Shown: positions 18,748-26,701 of the stretch, in pieces | Layout: the number at the start of each line of letters is the position of its first letter | Position numbering within the stretch: position 1 is the stretch's first letter | Assembly (NCBI GenBank): GCA_963781035.1 | Contig: CAWAEN010000001.1 | Coordinates: 40,521-104,520, forward strand | Origin: SZUA-35 sp963781035 | GTDB taxonomy: Bacteria; Actinomycetota; Acidimicrobiia; Acidimicrobiales; SZUA-35 | DNA length: 64,000 nt | Direction: 5' to 3' | Made by a program: the position numbers and the translations under genes | Notes under the pieces: generated by a model | What the model saw: the letters and a program-made list of their open reading frames with translations, nothing else | What the model was told of the DNA's origin: nothing | Database searches by the model: none

Positions 18748-19380
18748 ATGAGCCTGCATCTTGGCGACACCGCCCCAGACTTCACCGCAGATACCACCGA
18801 TGGCGAGATGTCCTTCCATGCATGGAAGAAGGGCTCCTGGGCCGTCTTCTTCAGCCACCCCGCCGACTTCACCCCCGTGTGCACCACCGAGCTCGGCCGC
18901 ACCTCGGCCCTCCAGGGCGAGTTCGCCAAGCGCAACACGAAGGCAATGGCCCTCTCGATCGACCCAATCGAGGATCACAACCGCTGGGCGCCCGACATCG
19001 GCGAAGTCGGCGGCACCGAACTCAACTTTCCGATCGTGGCCGATCCGGATCGGCGAGTCGCCGAGCTCTACGACATGATCCACCCCGGCGAGGGCGACAC
19101 CTCGACCGTCCGCTCGGTCTTCATCGTCGACCCAGCCGACAAGCTGCGGCTCATGCTCACCTATCCCAAGTCCGTCGGTCGCAACTTCGACGAGATCGTC
19201 CGAGTGATCGATGCCCTGCAGGCAACGGATCGAGACTCGATCGCAACTCCGGCCGATTGGCAGCCCGGAGACCGCGTGATCGTGTCCCCCGGCATGTCGA
19301 CCGAGGACGCGAAGTCGACATTCCAGAACGTGGTCGAGGTCAAGCCTTACCTCCGCTTCGCTGACGCCCCGTCAGCCTGA
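18748..19380 (+). CDS. 1-Cys peroxiredoxin (Prx6-type)
   Basis: A 210-residue thiol peroxidase that reduces hydrogen peroxide and organic hydroperoxides. The peroxidatic cysteine lies in HPADFTPVCTTELG, with Pro and Thr in place and Arg in VRSVFIVDP. The length and the C-terminal half (RDSIATPADWQPGDRVIVSP) match the 1-Cys Prx6/AhpE-like type, and no resolving cysteine is visible. ATG 18748 was chosen since the domain begins MSLHLGDTAPDF. A tandem repeat lies upstream in the promoter region. Confidence 0.93.
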   Translation: MSLHLGDTAPDFTADTTDGEMSFHAWKKGSWAVFFSHPADFTPVCTTELGRTSALQGEFAKRNTKAMALSIDPIEDHNRWAPDIGEVGGTELNFPIVADPDRRVAELYDMIHPGEGDTSTVRSVFIVDPADKLRLMLTYPKSVGRNFDEIVRVIDALQATDRDSIATPADWQPGDRVIVSPGMSTEDAKSTFQNVVEVKPYLRFADAPSA

Positions 19381-19428
19381 GCTCGACGGCCAGCGGGCGG
19401 CCGAAACCGCACCGCCCCGGCCGAGGAG

Positions 19429-20106
19429 TCACGCCTTGGGGATCCGCAACACCTGTCCGACCATGATCTTGTCCGGATCGGTCAGCATCGGCTGATTTGC
19501 CTTGAAGATCTCCTGGTACCGCAGCGGATCACCGAGATACTTCCTGGCCAACTTGGACAGCGTGTCGCCGGACTTCACCGTGTGCATCGTCTGAGCACCA
19601 GCAGCAAGCTTGCGACGCGTCGCCGCTGCCTTGCGGGCCGCCGGAGTGGCCGGAGCCGCACTCCTCGCGAGCGGCTTGACGGTGATCTTGTCGTTGACCC
19701 GACGGACGCCCTGCACATTGCCGACGGCGAGGGCGACCTTCTCACGATCCGCCTTGTTGCGGACTAGGCCATTGATCGTGGCGACGCCGTCGTCGAAGGT
19801 GACGTCGAGACGCTGGACCTTGAGCCCCAGTTGACCGACGTACTTCGTGAGTTCGACGCCCTTCGCGGCTTCACGATCGGCCTCGGCGGCCTTCAGCGAC
19901 TTCTGGCGGTCGACTGCTGCCTTGGCCTTCTCCGCTGCCTTCTTCTTGGCGGCGGTGGCTTTCTTGGCGGCGCGGTCTGCGGCGATCTTGGCCTTGGTGG
20001 CCTCCTTCACCTGCGTCGCGATCTTTTCCGCTTTGTCCTTTTCCGCCTTGGTGGTGCCGATGCCGATACTGGCGCCGGCGTCCTTTGCGAAGTCGATGAC
20101 TCCCAT
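19429..20106 (-). CDS. BON and LysM domain protein, Kbp/YgaU-like
   Basis: A 225-residue protein. The first 15 residues (MGVIDFAKDAGASIGIG) match the N-terminus of the potassium-binding protein Kbp. A Lys/Ala-rich helical insert (about 60 residues) separates it from a BON domain (LDVTFDDGVATINGLVRNKADREKVALAVGNVQGVRRV) and a C-terminal LysM domain (HTVKSGDTLSKLARKYLGDPLRYQEIFKANQ). Kbp proteins are cytoplasmic K+ sensors in E. coli; the insert is not present there. The ATG at 20106 is preceded by GGAGAGTGGAATC. Confidence 0.82.
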   Translation of the reverse strand: MGVIDFAKDAGASIGIGTTKAEKDKAEKIATQVKEATKAKIAADRAAKKATAAKKKAAEKAKAAVDRQKSLKAAEADREAAKGVELTKYVGQLGLKVQRLDVTFDDGVATINGLVRNKADREKVALAVGNVQGVRRVNDKITVKPLARSAAPATPAARKAAATRRKLAAGAQTMHTVKSGDTLSKLARKYLGDPLRYQEIFKANQPMLTDPDKIMVGQVLRIPKA

Positions 20107-20337
20107 TGATTCCACTCTCCTGTGTGATGAGAAGACGCCCGAGAGGAGTCTCTCTGTTTGCCCGCTTCTGCGGTTCCCGGACGACGGGCGTCCAGGAAAC
20201 AGAACTTCTCTGCGGAAACGAAGCTAGTTGTTCGCCCCTGAGGGGTTCGGGATGCGGCCGCCGTCGTGGAGATCCGGCCAGACGTCGTTCGGTTCTGAGC
20301 GAGGCGGCACCCCCGATCTTCGGACACACTTGGTCCC

Positions 20338-20845
20338 ATGTTGTTGAAACCATGGCCGGCCGACTTCTTCGAGAAGAAGCGGGGCGAGAACTGCCCGCAG
20401 TGCACATCAGGCCGAGTCAGCGAGACCGAGACATGGTGTCCGCTACTACACCGGTGTCGCTGCCGACGTCTATCTCCAGCGAACGGGACCAACACCTGGG
20501 TACTCGGTCGTGGTCTTCCGCGGCCGACATGTCGGCGATCCGCAGTCGATGACGACAACCGAGCATACCGAGTTCTGGACCGACGTGAGCGCTGCGGCAC
20601 GAGCGATCGAGGCGGTGTTCGATCCGGTTCACCTGAACTTCCAGATTCTCGGCAACCAGGACCCGCACGTCCACGCCCACGTCATCCCCCGGTACGACCC
20701 GGACCCGGCACCGTCGATGCCGCTGCCACCAGAAGCGTGGGAGGCGAGCGTCGAGTTGGAACCAAACGTGTTGAAGTCACAACTCGACGCCCTTCGCTCA
20801 CACATCGAGACGACCCGGACCGAGGGGTCGACACCGGTCAGATGA
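20338..20845 (+). CDS. HIT family protein, frameshifted
   Basis: Histidine-triad proteins hydrolyse or transfer nucleotides from nucleotide-alpha-phosphates. The triad is intact as DPHVHAHVIPRY, and the upstream strand VHLNFQILGN fits. The N-terminal half is in another frame: MLLKPWPADFFEKKRGENCPQC ends near 20435, and the text VRYYTGVAADVYLQRTG resumes the domain. One indel therefore separates the parts. The Cys pair CPQC of the start is typical of some actinobacterial HIT proteins. It overlaps the GyrI-like gene by eight bases, tail to tail. Confidence 0.72.
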
Positions 20846-21302
20846 CTGGCCAGACGATCTTGGTTCGCCAGGTGGCCGGGTCGGGCTCGGCCGCAGGATC
20901 CGACACGTAGCACTCCCACATTCCACTTGCGGGCCGAACGCCCTGCGCTTCCATCCAGGCCTGGAGGTCGGCGTAGGTCTGCTTCATCGTTTCGAAGGGG
21001 CCGATGTGCCATGCGACGACGGCCCGACCGCCTGGCAACACGATGGGGTGGGCATCCCCGACAGCGCCCACCGTGGTTGACACTGGGAAGCCGGCTTCGA
21101 TGGTGACGGTCGCCCTCGGCACCTCCGGGTAGAACCCGAACGGCGGACCGACGATCTGCACGCCGGAGGCCTCAGCCGCGGCTGCTGCGGCCGTGAATGC
21201 ACGTTCGAAGAAGGCAGGAAGGTCGGCCACAGCGACATCGCCGCGAACCGAGATGGCCTCTTGCGGCTCCAGTTCGACGATTTCAGGGGACAGTCGAGAC
21301 AT
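20838..21302 (-). CDS. GyrI-like effector-binding domain protein
   Basis: A 154-residue one-domain protein of the GyrI/AraC effector-binding (SOUL-like) fold. Characteristic are VAWHIGPFETMKQTYADLQAW (including the pocket Gly-Pro) and the closing WECYVSDPAAEPDPATWRTKIVWPV with the conserved Glu. Such domains bind small hydrophobic ligands; stand-alone forms also act as hydrolases of cyclopropane-type toxins. No DNA-binding part exists here. The ligand is not predictable. Confidence 0.78.
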   Translation of the reverse strand: MSRLSPEIVELEPQEAISVRGDVAVADLPAFFERAFTAAAAAAEASGVQIVGPPFGFYPEVPRATVTIEAGFPVSTTVGAVGDAHPIVLPGGRAVVAWHIGPFETMKQTYADLQAWMEAQGVRPASGMWECYVSDPAAEPDPATWRTKIVWPVI

Positions 21303-21386
21303 GCCCGAATCGTCCCCGATTTCGGCCCCGAGGGCCCGGGCCGTAGGTCCTGCCGCTGACCCGGACGACGGAGCCCCGCAGGATCT

Positions 21387-22733
21387 TCAATGGTGCAGCT
21401 CGCGCCCCATCCACGCCGCCGGTGACGACCCCAGCATCCGAGGGCCGTGGGGCCATGTGCCGGAGATCGGGAGGGCAGTCGTCACATCGCCGAACGGTGT
21501 CGACGTGGTGTGCATCGCCGCCGGGTCCACCGTGGGGCGCTCGGGCTCGAACCGCCGTGGACCGCCCATGACGACGAGCCAGTTGCGGGTTCGCAGCAGG
21601 GACAGCCGGGCCAGCCATGTGCCGCCCGCCTCGGCTTGGTGCTGCACGAGGCGCTCGGCGGCGAACGCGGCGAGCAGCCCGGTGCAGTAGTCGAGCGCTT
21701 GCACGGGAAGCGGGGTCGGCGACGTTCGTCCTGCCGCCGCAGCGCCGGCGAGGACGATGCCGGTCGTGGACTGCACGATCGAGTCGAAGCCGCGCCGGCC
21801 GGCCCACGGTCCGACCCAGTCGAAGGCGCAGACCTGCACAGTGACACTCCCCGGTGCAACCGAGTCGAGCGAGAAACCTCGGGCTTCGAATGCACCAGGT
21901 CGGTACGCGTCGATCCACACGTCGGCCTCATCCAGCAGACCGCGGAACGTCGTTGCACCCTCCGGAGAATCGAGTTCGACGAACGCGTTCCGCTTGCCGG
22001 AGCCCGTCGTCAACACGCCGATCTCCACCGAAGGCAGGTGCTCCGATCCGATTCGCAACACGTCGGCGCCGTGAGCGGCGAAGGTCAGGCCGGCCACGGG
22101 ACCGGCGAGCACGCGTGAACAATCGAGCACCCGTCGCCGACGTTCATGGTCTCGCGGTCGACCGTCACCGATCCGCTCGACCGAGATCACGGGAAGCGCC
22201 GACGTTGCTGCTGCGTGCGGGTGCTCGCTCCACTCGTCGAGTGTGCGAAGCCGGGCCGAAATCAAACCCTGCTGGATCAGCACCGACTCGAGCTCGCCTG
22301 CGTCGCGTCGCAGGACCGCGGCCTGCACCGACGCACGTTCCGGTTCGCACCCGAGCTCGGCGACGATCCCGGCCGCATGGTGAGGGAAGTTGCAGTGGAA
22401 CTGGATGTGGCCCCCGTCAGACGTGTCGTAGTAGCCGGACAGGTCGGCCCAGGTCGGCACGCGTTCCCCATTGAGCAGGGCATCGCCGGAACACAGCGCT
22501 ACTGCCCGCTTGCGATCGAGCGTCTTCACGCCGAACGCTGCGTTCGCTGCTGCTGCCGCGGTGAACACGGCCTGATCGACATCGAATGCCGAGGCGAACG
22601 AGCCGTCCCCCACCAGAGCGACCGACTCGAGCGCAGGGCCGGGCACGAGCAGCTCGAGCTCGCTGAGATCAACGGCATCGTCCGACTGCTCGACCATCGC
22701 CCAACTATCGGCTGGTCGACCGGGGAACGCCAA
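21387..22733 (-). CDS. Class III (CaiB/BaiF) CoA-transferase family protein
   Basis: A 448-residue protein. The C-terminal 270 residues have the family III pattern: VLDCSRVLAGPVAGLTFAAHGADVLRI, then VWIDAYRPGAF and RRGFDSIVQSTTGIV, and QALDYCTGLLAAFAAE. The nucleophilic Asp of the family normally sits in the DxxxGP region; here VGPWAGRRGFDSIVQ gives the same context. The N-terminal 170 residues look like a degenerate copy of the same fold. The family moves CoA between acyl groups. The start is ATG 22733 or the in-frame ATG 12 codons later. The GNAT gene diverges from it. Confidence 0.78.
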   Translation of the reverse strand: MAFPGRPADSWAMVEQSDDAVDLSELELLVPGPALESVALVGDGSFASAFDVDQAVFTAAAAANAAFGVKTLDRKRAVALCSGDALLNGERVPTWADLSGYYDTSDGGHIQFHCNFPHHAAGIVAELGCEPERASVQAAVLRRDAGELESVLIQQGLISARLRTLDEWSEHPHAAATSALPVISVERIGDGRPRDHERRRRVLDCSRVLAGPVAGLTFAAHGADVLRIGSEHLPSVEIGVLTTGSGKRNAFVELDSPEGATTFRGLLDEADVWIDAYRPGAFEARGFSLDSVAPGSVTVQVCAFDWVGPWAGRRGFDSIVQSTTGIVLAGAAAAGRTSPTPLPVQALDYCTGLLAAFAAERLVQHQAEAGGTWLARLSLLRTRNWLVVMGGPRRFEPERPTVDPAAMHTTSTPFGDVTTALPISGTWPHGPRMLGSSPAAWMGRELHH

Positions 22734-22773
22734 TCATGATCGCGTCGACGTTGATCGGCGCGACCATGGGTCC

Positions 22774-23319
22774 ATGTCCGAACCAATTGAGCTTGCGGGT
22801 GAACGGGTCCGGCTCGACTCGACTGTCGCCGAAGATGGGCCGGCTCTCATTGCCATTCGCAGGACCGACCAGGTGCGCCGATGGTGGCGAGGCAAGGACT
22901 TCGAGGCGGAGTTTACTGAAGACCTATCGGACGACGAGGGGATCCAACTCACGATCAGAGCAGCGGATCGGATCATCGGAATGATCCAGTTCAGTGAGGA
23001 GGAGGACGCCGACTACCGGCACGCCTCGGTTGACGTCTACATCGACCCGTCCCTTCATCGCCGGGGCTACGCCAGCGACGCGATCCGGACGCTTGCCGAC
23101 TACCTCTTCGACCAGCGAGGCCATCATCGACTGACGATCGACCCGGCGGTCGCGAATCGTCCAGCGATCAGCTGCTACGCCTCGATCGGGTTCCAGCCGG
23201 TCGGTGTCATGCGCGCCTACGAGCGCAACGCCGACGGCACGTGGGCGAACGGACTCCTGATGGAGATGCTCGCGAGCGATCGGACGCGCTCCCGCCGAAC
23301 ACATTCGCCCCAACGATGA
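22774..23319 (+). CDS. GNAT family N-acetyltransferase
   Basis: A 181-residue acetyl-CoA-dependent transferase. The acetyl-CoA loop reads LHRRGYASDAIRTLADYLF, following the strand ASVDVYIDPS, and the N-terminal part resembles AAC(6')-like enzymes (GERVRLDSTVAEDGPAL, MIQFSEEEDADY). This resemblance alone does not show aminoglycoside resistance. The C-terminal 20 residues are Arg/Thr-rich and probably loose. It lies next to a CoA-transferase gene pointing the other way. Confidence 0.85.
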   Translation: MSEPIELAGERVRLDSTVAEDGPALIAIRRTDQVRRWWRGKDFEAEFTEDLSDDEGIQLTIRAADRIIGMIQFSEEEDADYRHASVDVYIDPSLHRRGYASDAIRTLADYLFDQRGHHRLTIDPAVANRPAISCYASIGFQPVGVMRAYERNADGTWANGLLMEMLASDRTRSRRTHSPQR

Positions 23320-23367
23320 TCTGAGGCAGCGTCACCGGCGGCAAGCGCCGCCGAGAATCGCGCTCCG

Positions 23368-24075
23368 TCAGCCGATGATCTCGAAGGCTGCCGCGAGCTC
23401 GACGCCCAACGCTTCGCCGATCGATGTTGCCGGTCCTCGTAGGAAGGCATCTGGCGAGGCCAAGTCACCCCCGAGATTGTCCAGGTAGATCTGATGACAC
23501 GACAGCGATTCGACCCCGGCCGCGAACGTCTCGGTGACGTCGACTGCATGCGTCGCCTGAGGACTGCCGGAGAACGCAACGAAACGAACGCCATCCCACG
23601 CATCGGCTGCCCTGCGAAAGACCCACGGGTTGCCGGCATCACGCACGGCGTCGAGCAACGAACGACCGACCGCGCGGTGATCAGGGTGGTTCCAACTGGG
23701 GCCGCCCCACGAATCGCGAAAGTTGATCGAGAGAACGACGTCTGGTCGATGGCGGCGGATCGCTTCACACAACGCAGCACGGAGTGCAACGCCCTCCTCG
23801 ACGAGACCATCGGACAAACCGAGAAACTCGACGTCCTCGACCCCGACAGCGAGGCACGCAGCGACCTGCTCGGCCCGCCGCAACGGCCCGACTTCCGCAG
23901 GTTCCATCGTCGAGATGCCGGCTTCGCCGTCGGTCACGAGCACATATGAGATCCGCTTGCCTTGCCCGGTCCATCGGGCGACTGCAGCCGCCGCTCCGTA
24001 CTCCATGTCATCTGGGTGGGCGACAACGGCAAGGGCGGACAGCCAGTCCTCGGGGACAGGCTCGAGATTCGACAT
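23368..24075 (-). CDS. PIG-L family deacetylase
   Basis: A 235-residue zinc-dependent deacetylase of the LmbE/MshB-like family. The zinc ligands are VVAHPDDMEYG (His-Pro-Asp-Asp) and NHPDHRAVGRS (HPDH). The general base Asp is in the first motif. Members remove acetyl groups from N-acetylglucosaminyl compounds, including in mycothiol synthesis; the length is shorter than MshB and the substrate is open. ATG 24075 was chosen as it precedes MSNLEPVPEDWLSALAVVAHPDD. Confidence 0.88.
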   Translation of the reverse strand: MSNLEPVPEDWLSALAVVAHPDDMEYGAAAAVARWTGQGKRISYVLVTDGEAGISTMEPAEVGPLRRAEQVAACLAVGVEDVEFLGLSDGLVEEGVALRAALCEAIRRHRPDVVLSINFRDSWGGPSWNHPDHRAVGRSLLDAVRDAGNPWVFRRAADAWDGVRFVAFSGSPQATHAVDVTETFAAGVESLSCHQIYLDNLGGDLASPDAFLRGPATSIGEALGVELAAAFEIIG

Positions 24076-24171
24076 ACGGTCAAACCTAGACGGCACCGGA
24101 TACCGCTGTCAGCGGTGGGCGCGTCGGGTTCCCGCAGCCGGTGACGCGTGGGCGCGCTAGGTTCCGGCTCG

Positions 24172-24822
24172 ATGGCGCCTGCCCGCAAGATCGCATTCAT
24201 CGGTTCACACTCGGTTCGCAAGACGAATGCGGTCCATTCATTCGCCGGCGCAGTCGGACGCAGCGGACGGAGCGTCGAGGTCGGTCGGGAGGTCGTGCGT
24301 TTCAGCCCGCTCGGGCTCAACGAAGGCGCCACTCCCGAGGCTCAATTGTGGGCGATCATGACCCAGATCCAACAAGAGCTCGAGTTGCGGATGCGCGCTG
24401 ATGTGTTGGTCGCCGATCGCGCCGTCATCGACAACTTCGCCTACTTCCTCCGAGTGACCGGAGGTGATGACCCGTTCGGCATCAAGCCTCTGGTGCGGAG
24501 CTGGTCGAAGACCTACGACCTCTATGTTCGCCTCCTCCCCGACATTCCGCTGAAAGCCGACGGTGTTCGCAGCACGAACCAGCGGTTCCGCAACGAGATC
24601 GAGAAGATCCTCGACCTGATCATCCCGCAGTACGTCGACGCTGACAGATTGGTCGAGCTCCGAGCGTCCGAGATCAGCGAAGCGTTCGACTGGGCCGGTC
24701 TGCTCGAGCGCCTGTGCGGCCCTGATCGGTCCCGACGTTCCAGTGCCCAAGCCGGTCAGCTACGCACCGACACTCTGGGATTGATCGTTGGGCCGGAGTC
24801 CCTCGTAACCCTGACCTCGTGA
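24172..24822 (+). CDS. P-loop ATPase with altered Walker A (AAA_28-like)
   Basis: A 216-residue nucleotide-binding protein. The start MAPARKIAFIGSHSVRKTNAV resembles the P-loop of the AAA_28 and nicotinamide-riboside-kinase-like group, but the sixth residue of the loop is Arg, where most have Gly (GxHSxGKT). The Walker B-like stretch is ADVLVADRAVIDNFAYF, and an R-x-x-R sits near the lid (QRFRNEIEKILDLI). ATP binding may be weak. The last 20 residues (from QLRTDTLGLI) repeat elsewhere in the window, see the 23-bp repeat. Confidence 0.65.
   Translation: MAPARKIAFIGSHSVRKTNAVHSFAGAVGRSGRSVEVGREVVRFSPLGLNEGATPEAQLWAIMTQIQQELELRMRADVLVADRAVIDNFAYFLRVTGGDDPFGIKPLVRSWSKTYDLYVRLLPDIPLKADGVRSTNQRFRNEIEKILDLIIPQYVDADRLVELRASEISEAFDWAGLLERLCGPDRSRRSSAQAGQLRTDTLGLIVGPESLVTLTS
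24764..24786 (+). repeat. 23-bp direct repeat, left copy
   Basis: GCACCGACACTCTGGGATTG plus ATC occurs here and again at 31308-31330 on the same strand. The identity extends to 30 bases with one mismatch if the preceding TCAGCT[A/C]C is counted. In both copies the frame reads QLRTDTLGLI. Such an exact match across 6.5 kb is not expected by chance. The copies bracket the surface/c-di-GMP segment. Confidence 0.85.
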
Positions 24823-24900
24823 CGGCCGACCGATTTGGGGCGCGCTCATAGCCGGCGGGACGGTACCGACGCTTCTGTCGACCTCGATGTGGAGAAACCC

Positions 24901-26701
24901 ATGGGCGCCAAGGACACGCGAGACTTCTCGTCTCGCGATGAACTCATCACTCGGACTGCGACGATCGCTGCGATCGCCGCGGGCTTCTCTATCTGACGTG
25001 GCGCCTCGTCGCCTCTCTCAGCGTCGGGACGCTCTGGCTGGGGCTCCCGCTTCTCGTCGGTGAGCTCTGGGGTTTCTCACAGCTCCTGATTCTCACCTTC
25101 CAGGGCTGGAACGTGAGGGGACCCGGAGATCCCCGTCGCAGGTCTCGACGACGACGACGAGCCGGTCACGGTCATCGTCACCGCCCACGGCGCAGCGCTG
25201 GACGACATCGAGCACACGCTGCTGGCCACCGACGGCCTACGCGGTCCGCACGACGTCGTCGTGGTGGACCGTCACCACCGGCCCGAGGTGGCCGATCTCG
25301 CCGCGAACTACGGCGCAGAGCTTCTCCATCGCCGGCGAGCAAGCCTCCGACGGCTTCTGGCATGGCCGCTTGCGAGAGCCGACGTCCGTTCGCTGCCTGG
25401 GTGCACGCCGGGCACGTCCCGATGCCGCACTTCCTCGAGCGGACATTCGGAGCCGTTCGAAGACGCATCGGTTGCTGTGGTCCAGAGCGCCTTCGGCATG
25501 CTCAACAAGGACTCACTCGTCCATGTCCGTCATGGCCGCGACGAAGAGGCGTTCGAGCGCAGTGTTGTCGGGCCGGCGATGAGCCGACGGGGTCTGGCAT
25601 CTTGGCTGGGCAGCGGATCGATGGTCCGGGTCATGGCCTTGAAGACGGTCGGTGGACTCGACGTCGGTGATTCCGCCGCCGTGCAACGCGCTGCGTCTCG
25701 GCTCCACCGGGCCGACTGGACATCGGTCTTCGAACCAGACGCCTCTCGTCTTCCGGCGACGCCCCCGACACGCTGGGTCAGTACCTCGCCGAGCATCGGC
25801 AGCGAGCGATCGAGCAACTCGAGATCATCCGCTCGGTCGACGGTCCGCTGCGGGCGCGTGGGCTCTCGCTCGCGGTCGCGCGTCGCGCAACTTGCGATCC
25901 GCAGTCCGTTTGCGAGCGGAGCGCAGTCGGTGATCACCACCGCCGTGCTCATCGGCGCACTCGTCTCCGGCGTCTTCCCTGTCGCAGCGACCGTTCCGGA
26001 CTGGCTCATCGCGTGGGCGCCGTTCGGAATCCTCGGTACCTTCGCCCGACACAAGCTCGGTCGCGGGACGATGGCGTACGGCGACTGGATCCGGCACGGC
26101 TGGCGAACGATCGGTGCCGATGCCGAGCGCGTTCGCGGCAGTGTTCGGCCGTGTCGCCAGCGTCGACAGCCGGAGGGAGCAGATCGATTCGAGGCGCTCG
26201 GCCGGCTTCGCCTTCTCACCTTCGCGATGGTCGGTCTCGATCTCGCACTCGTCGCCCGGGCGAGCACGATCCTCTGGCACGATCTCCTACCGGAGTTCAC
26301 GACCGCTCAACGTGTTGCGGTTCTCGGAGCCAGCCTCGTGGCAGTGGTCCCGATGGTCGATGTGCTTCAGGTGATCGTCCGAAGAAAGCAGCGACGAGCG
26401 AACTTCCGCATCGACCTCGACCTCCCGGCGACGATCGACGATGACTCGGTCACCACCATCGATCTGGCAGTGCACGGTGTTGCCCTTCGCCATGTCCGTC
26501 AGCTCGAGGTCGGGGAACGCGTGCGGGTGACGATCCGCCTGCCCCACGAGGTCGGGCCGCCGACCACGGTTGCGACGGATGGTCTCGTGCGCTCGTGCTC
26601 GCCTCTCGATGACGAGGCGCTGGCGTGTCGGCATCGAGTTCGTCGATGTGCCGATCGAGGCCAGTGCCGCCCTCTTCAGGTTCTGCGCGATCGAGTACCC
26701 G
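24901..26701 (+). pseudogene. BcsA-like membrane glycosyltransferase with PilZ domain, active site altered, frameshifted
   Basis: The order of parts is that of cellulose synthase catalytic subunits: N-terminal helices (TIAAIAAG, LVASLSVGTLWLGLPLLVGEL), a GT-A-like domain, further helices (SVITTAVLIGALVSGVFPVAATV, LLTFAMVGLDLALVARAS, VAVLGASLVAVVPMVDVLQVI) and a C-terminal PilZ (RRANFRIDLDLPATI, then IDLAVHGVALR). Several indels break it. Within clean segments the family motifs are changed: DDG reads DRHH, DADHxP reads HAGHVP, the TED region reads GGLDVGDSA, and QRxRW reads HRQRA. The scaffold lines (FLERTFGAF, VAVVQSAFGMLNKDSL, SWLGSGSMVRVMALKTVGG) are kept. The Ser of the PilZ motif is Ala. 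I infer a non-catalytic, c-di-GMP-linked scaffold, or a decayed enzyme. The start (ATG 24901) and the end are approximate; the frame continues into the next feature. Confidence 0.55.
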
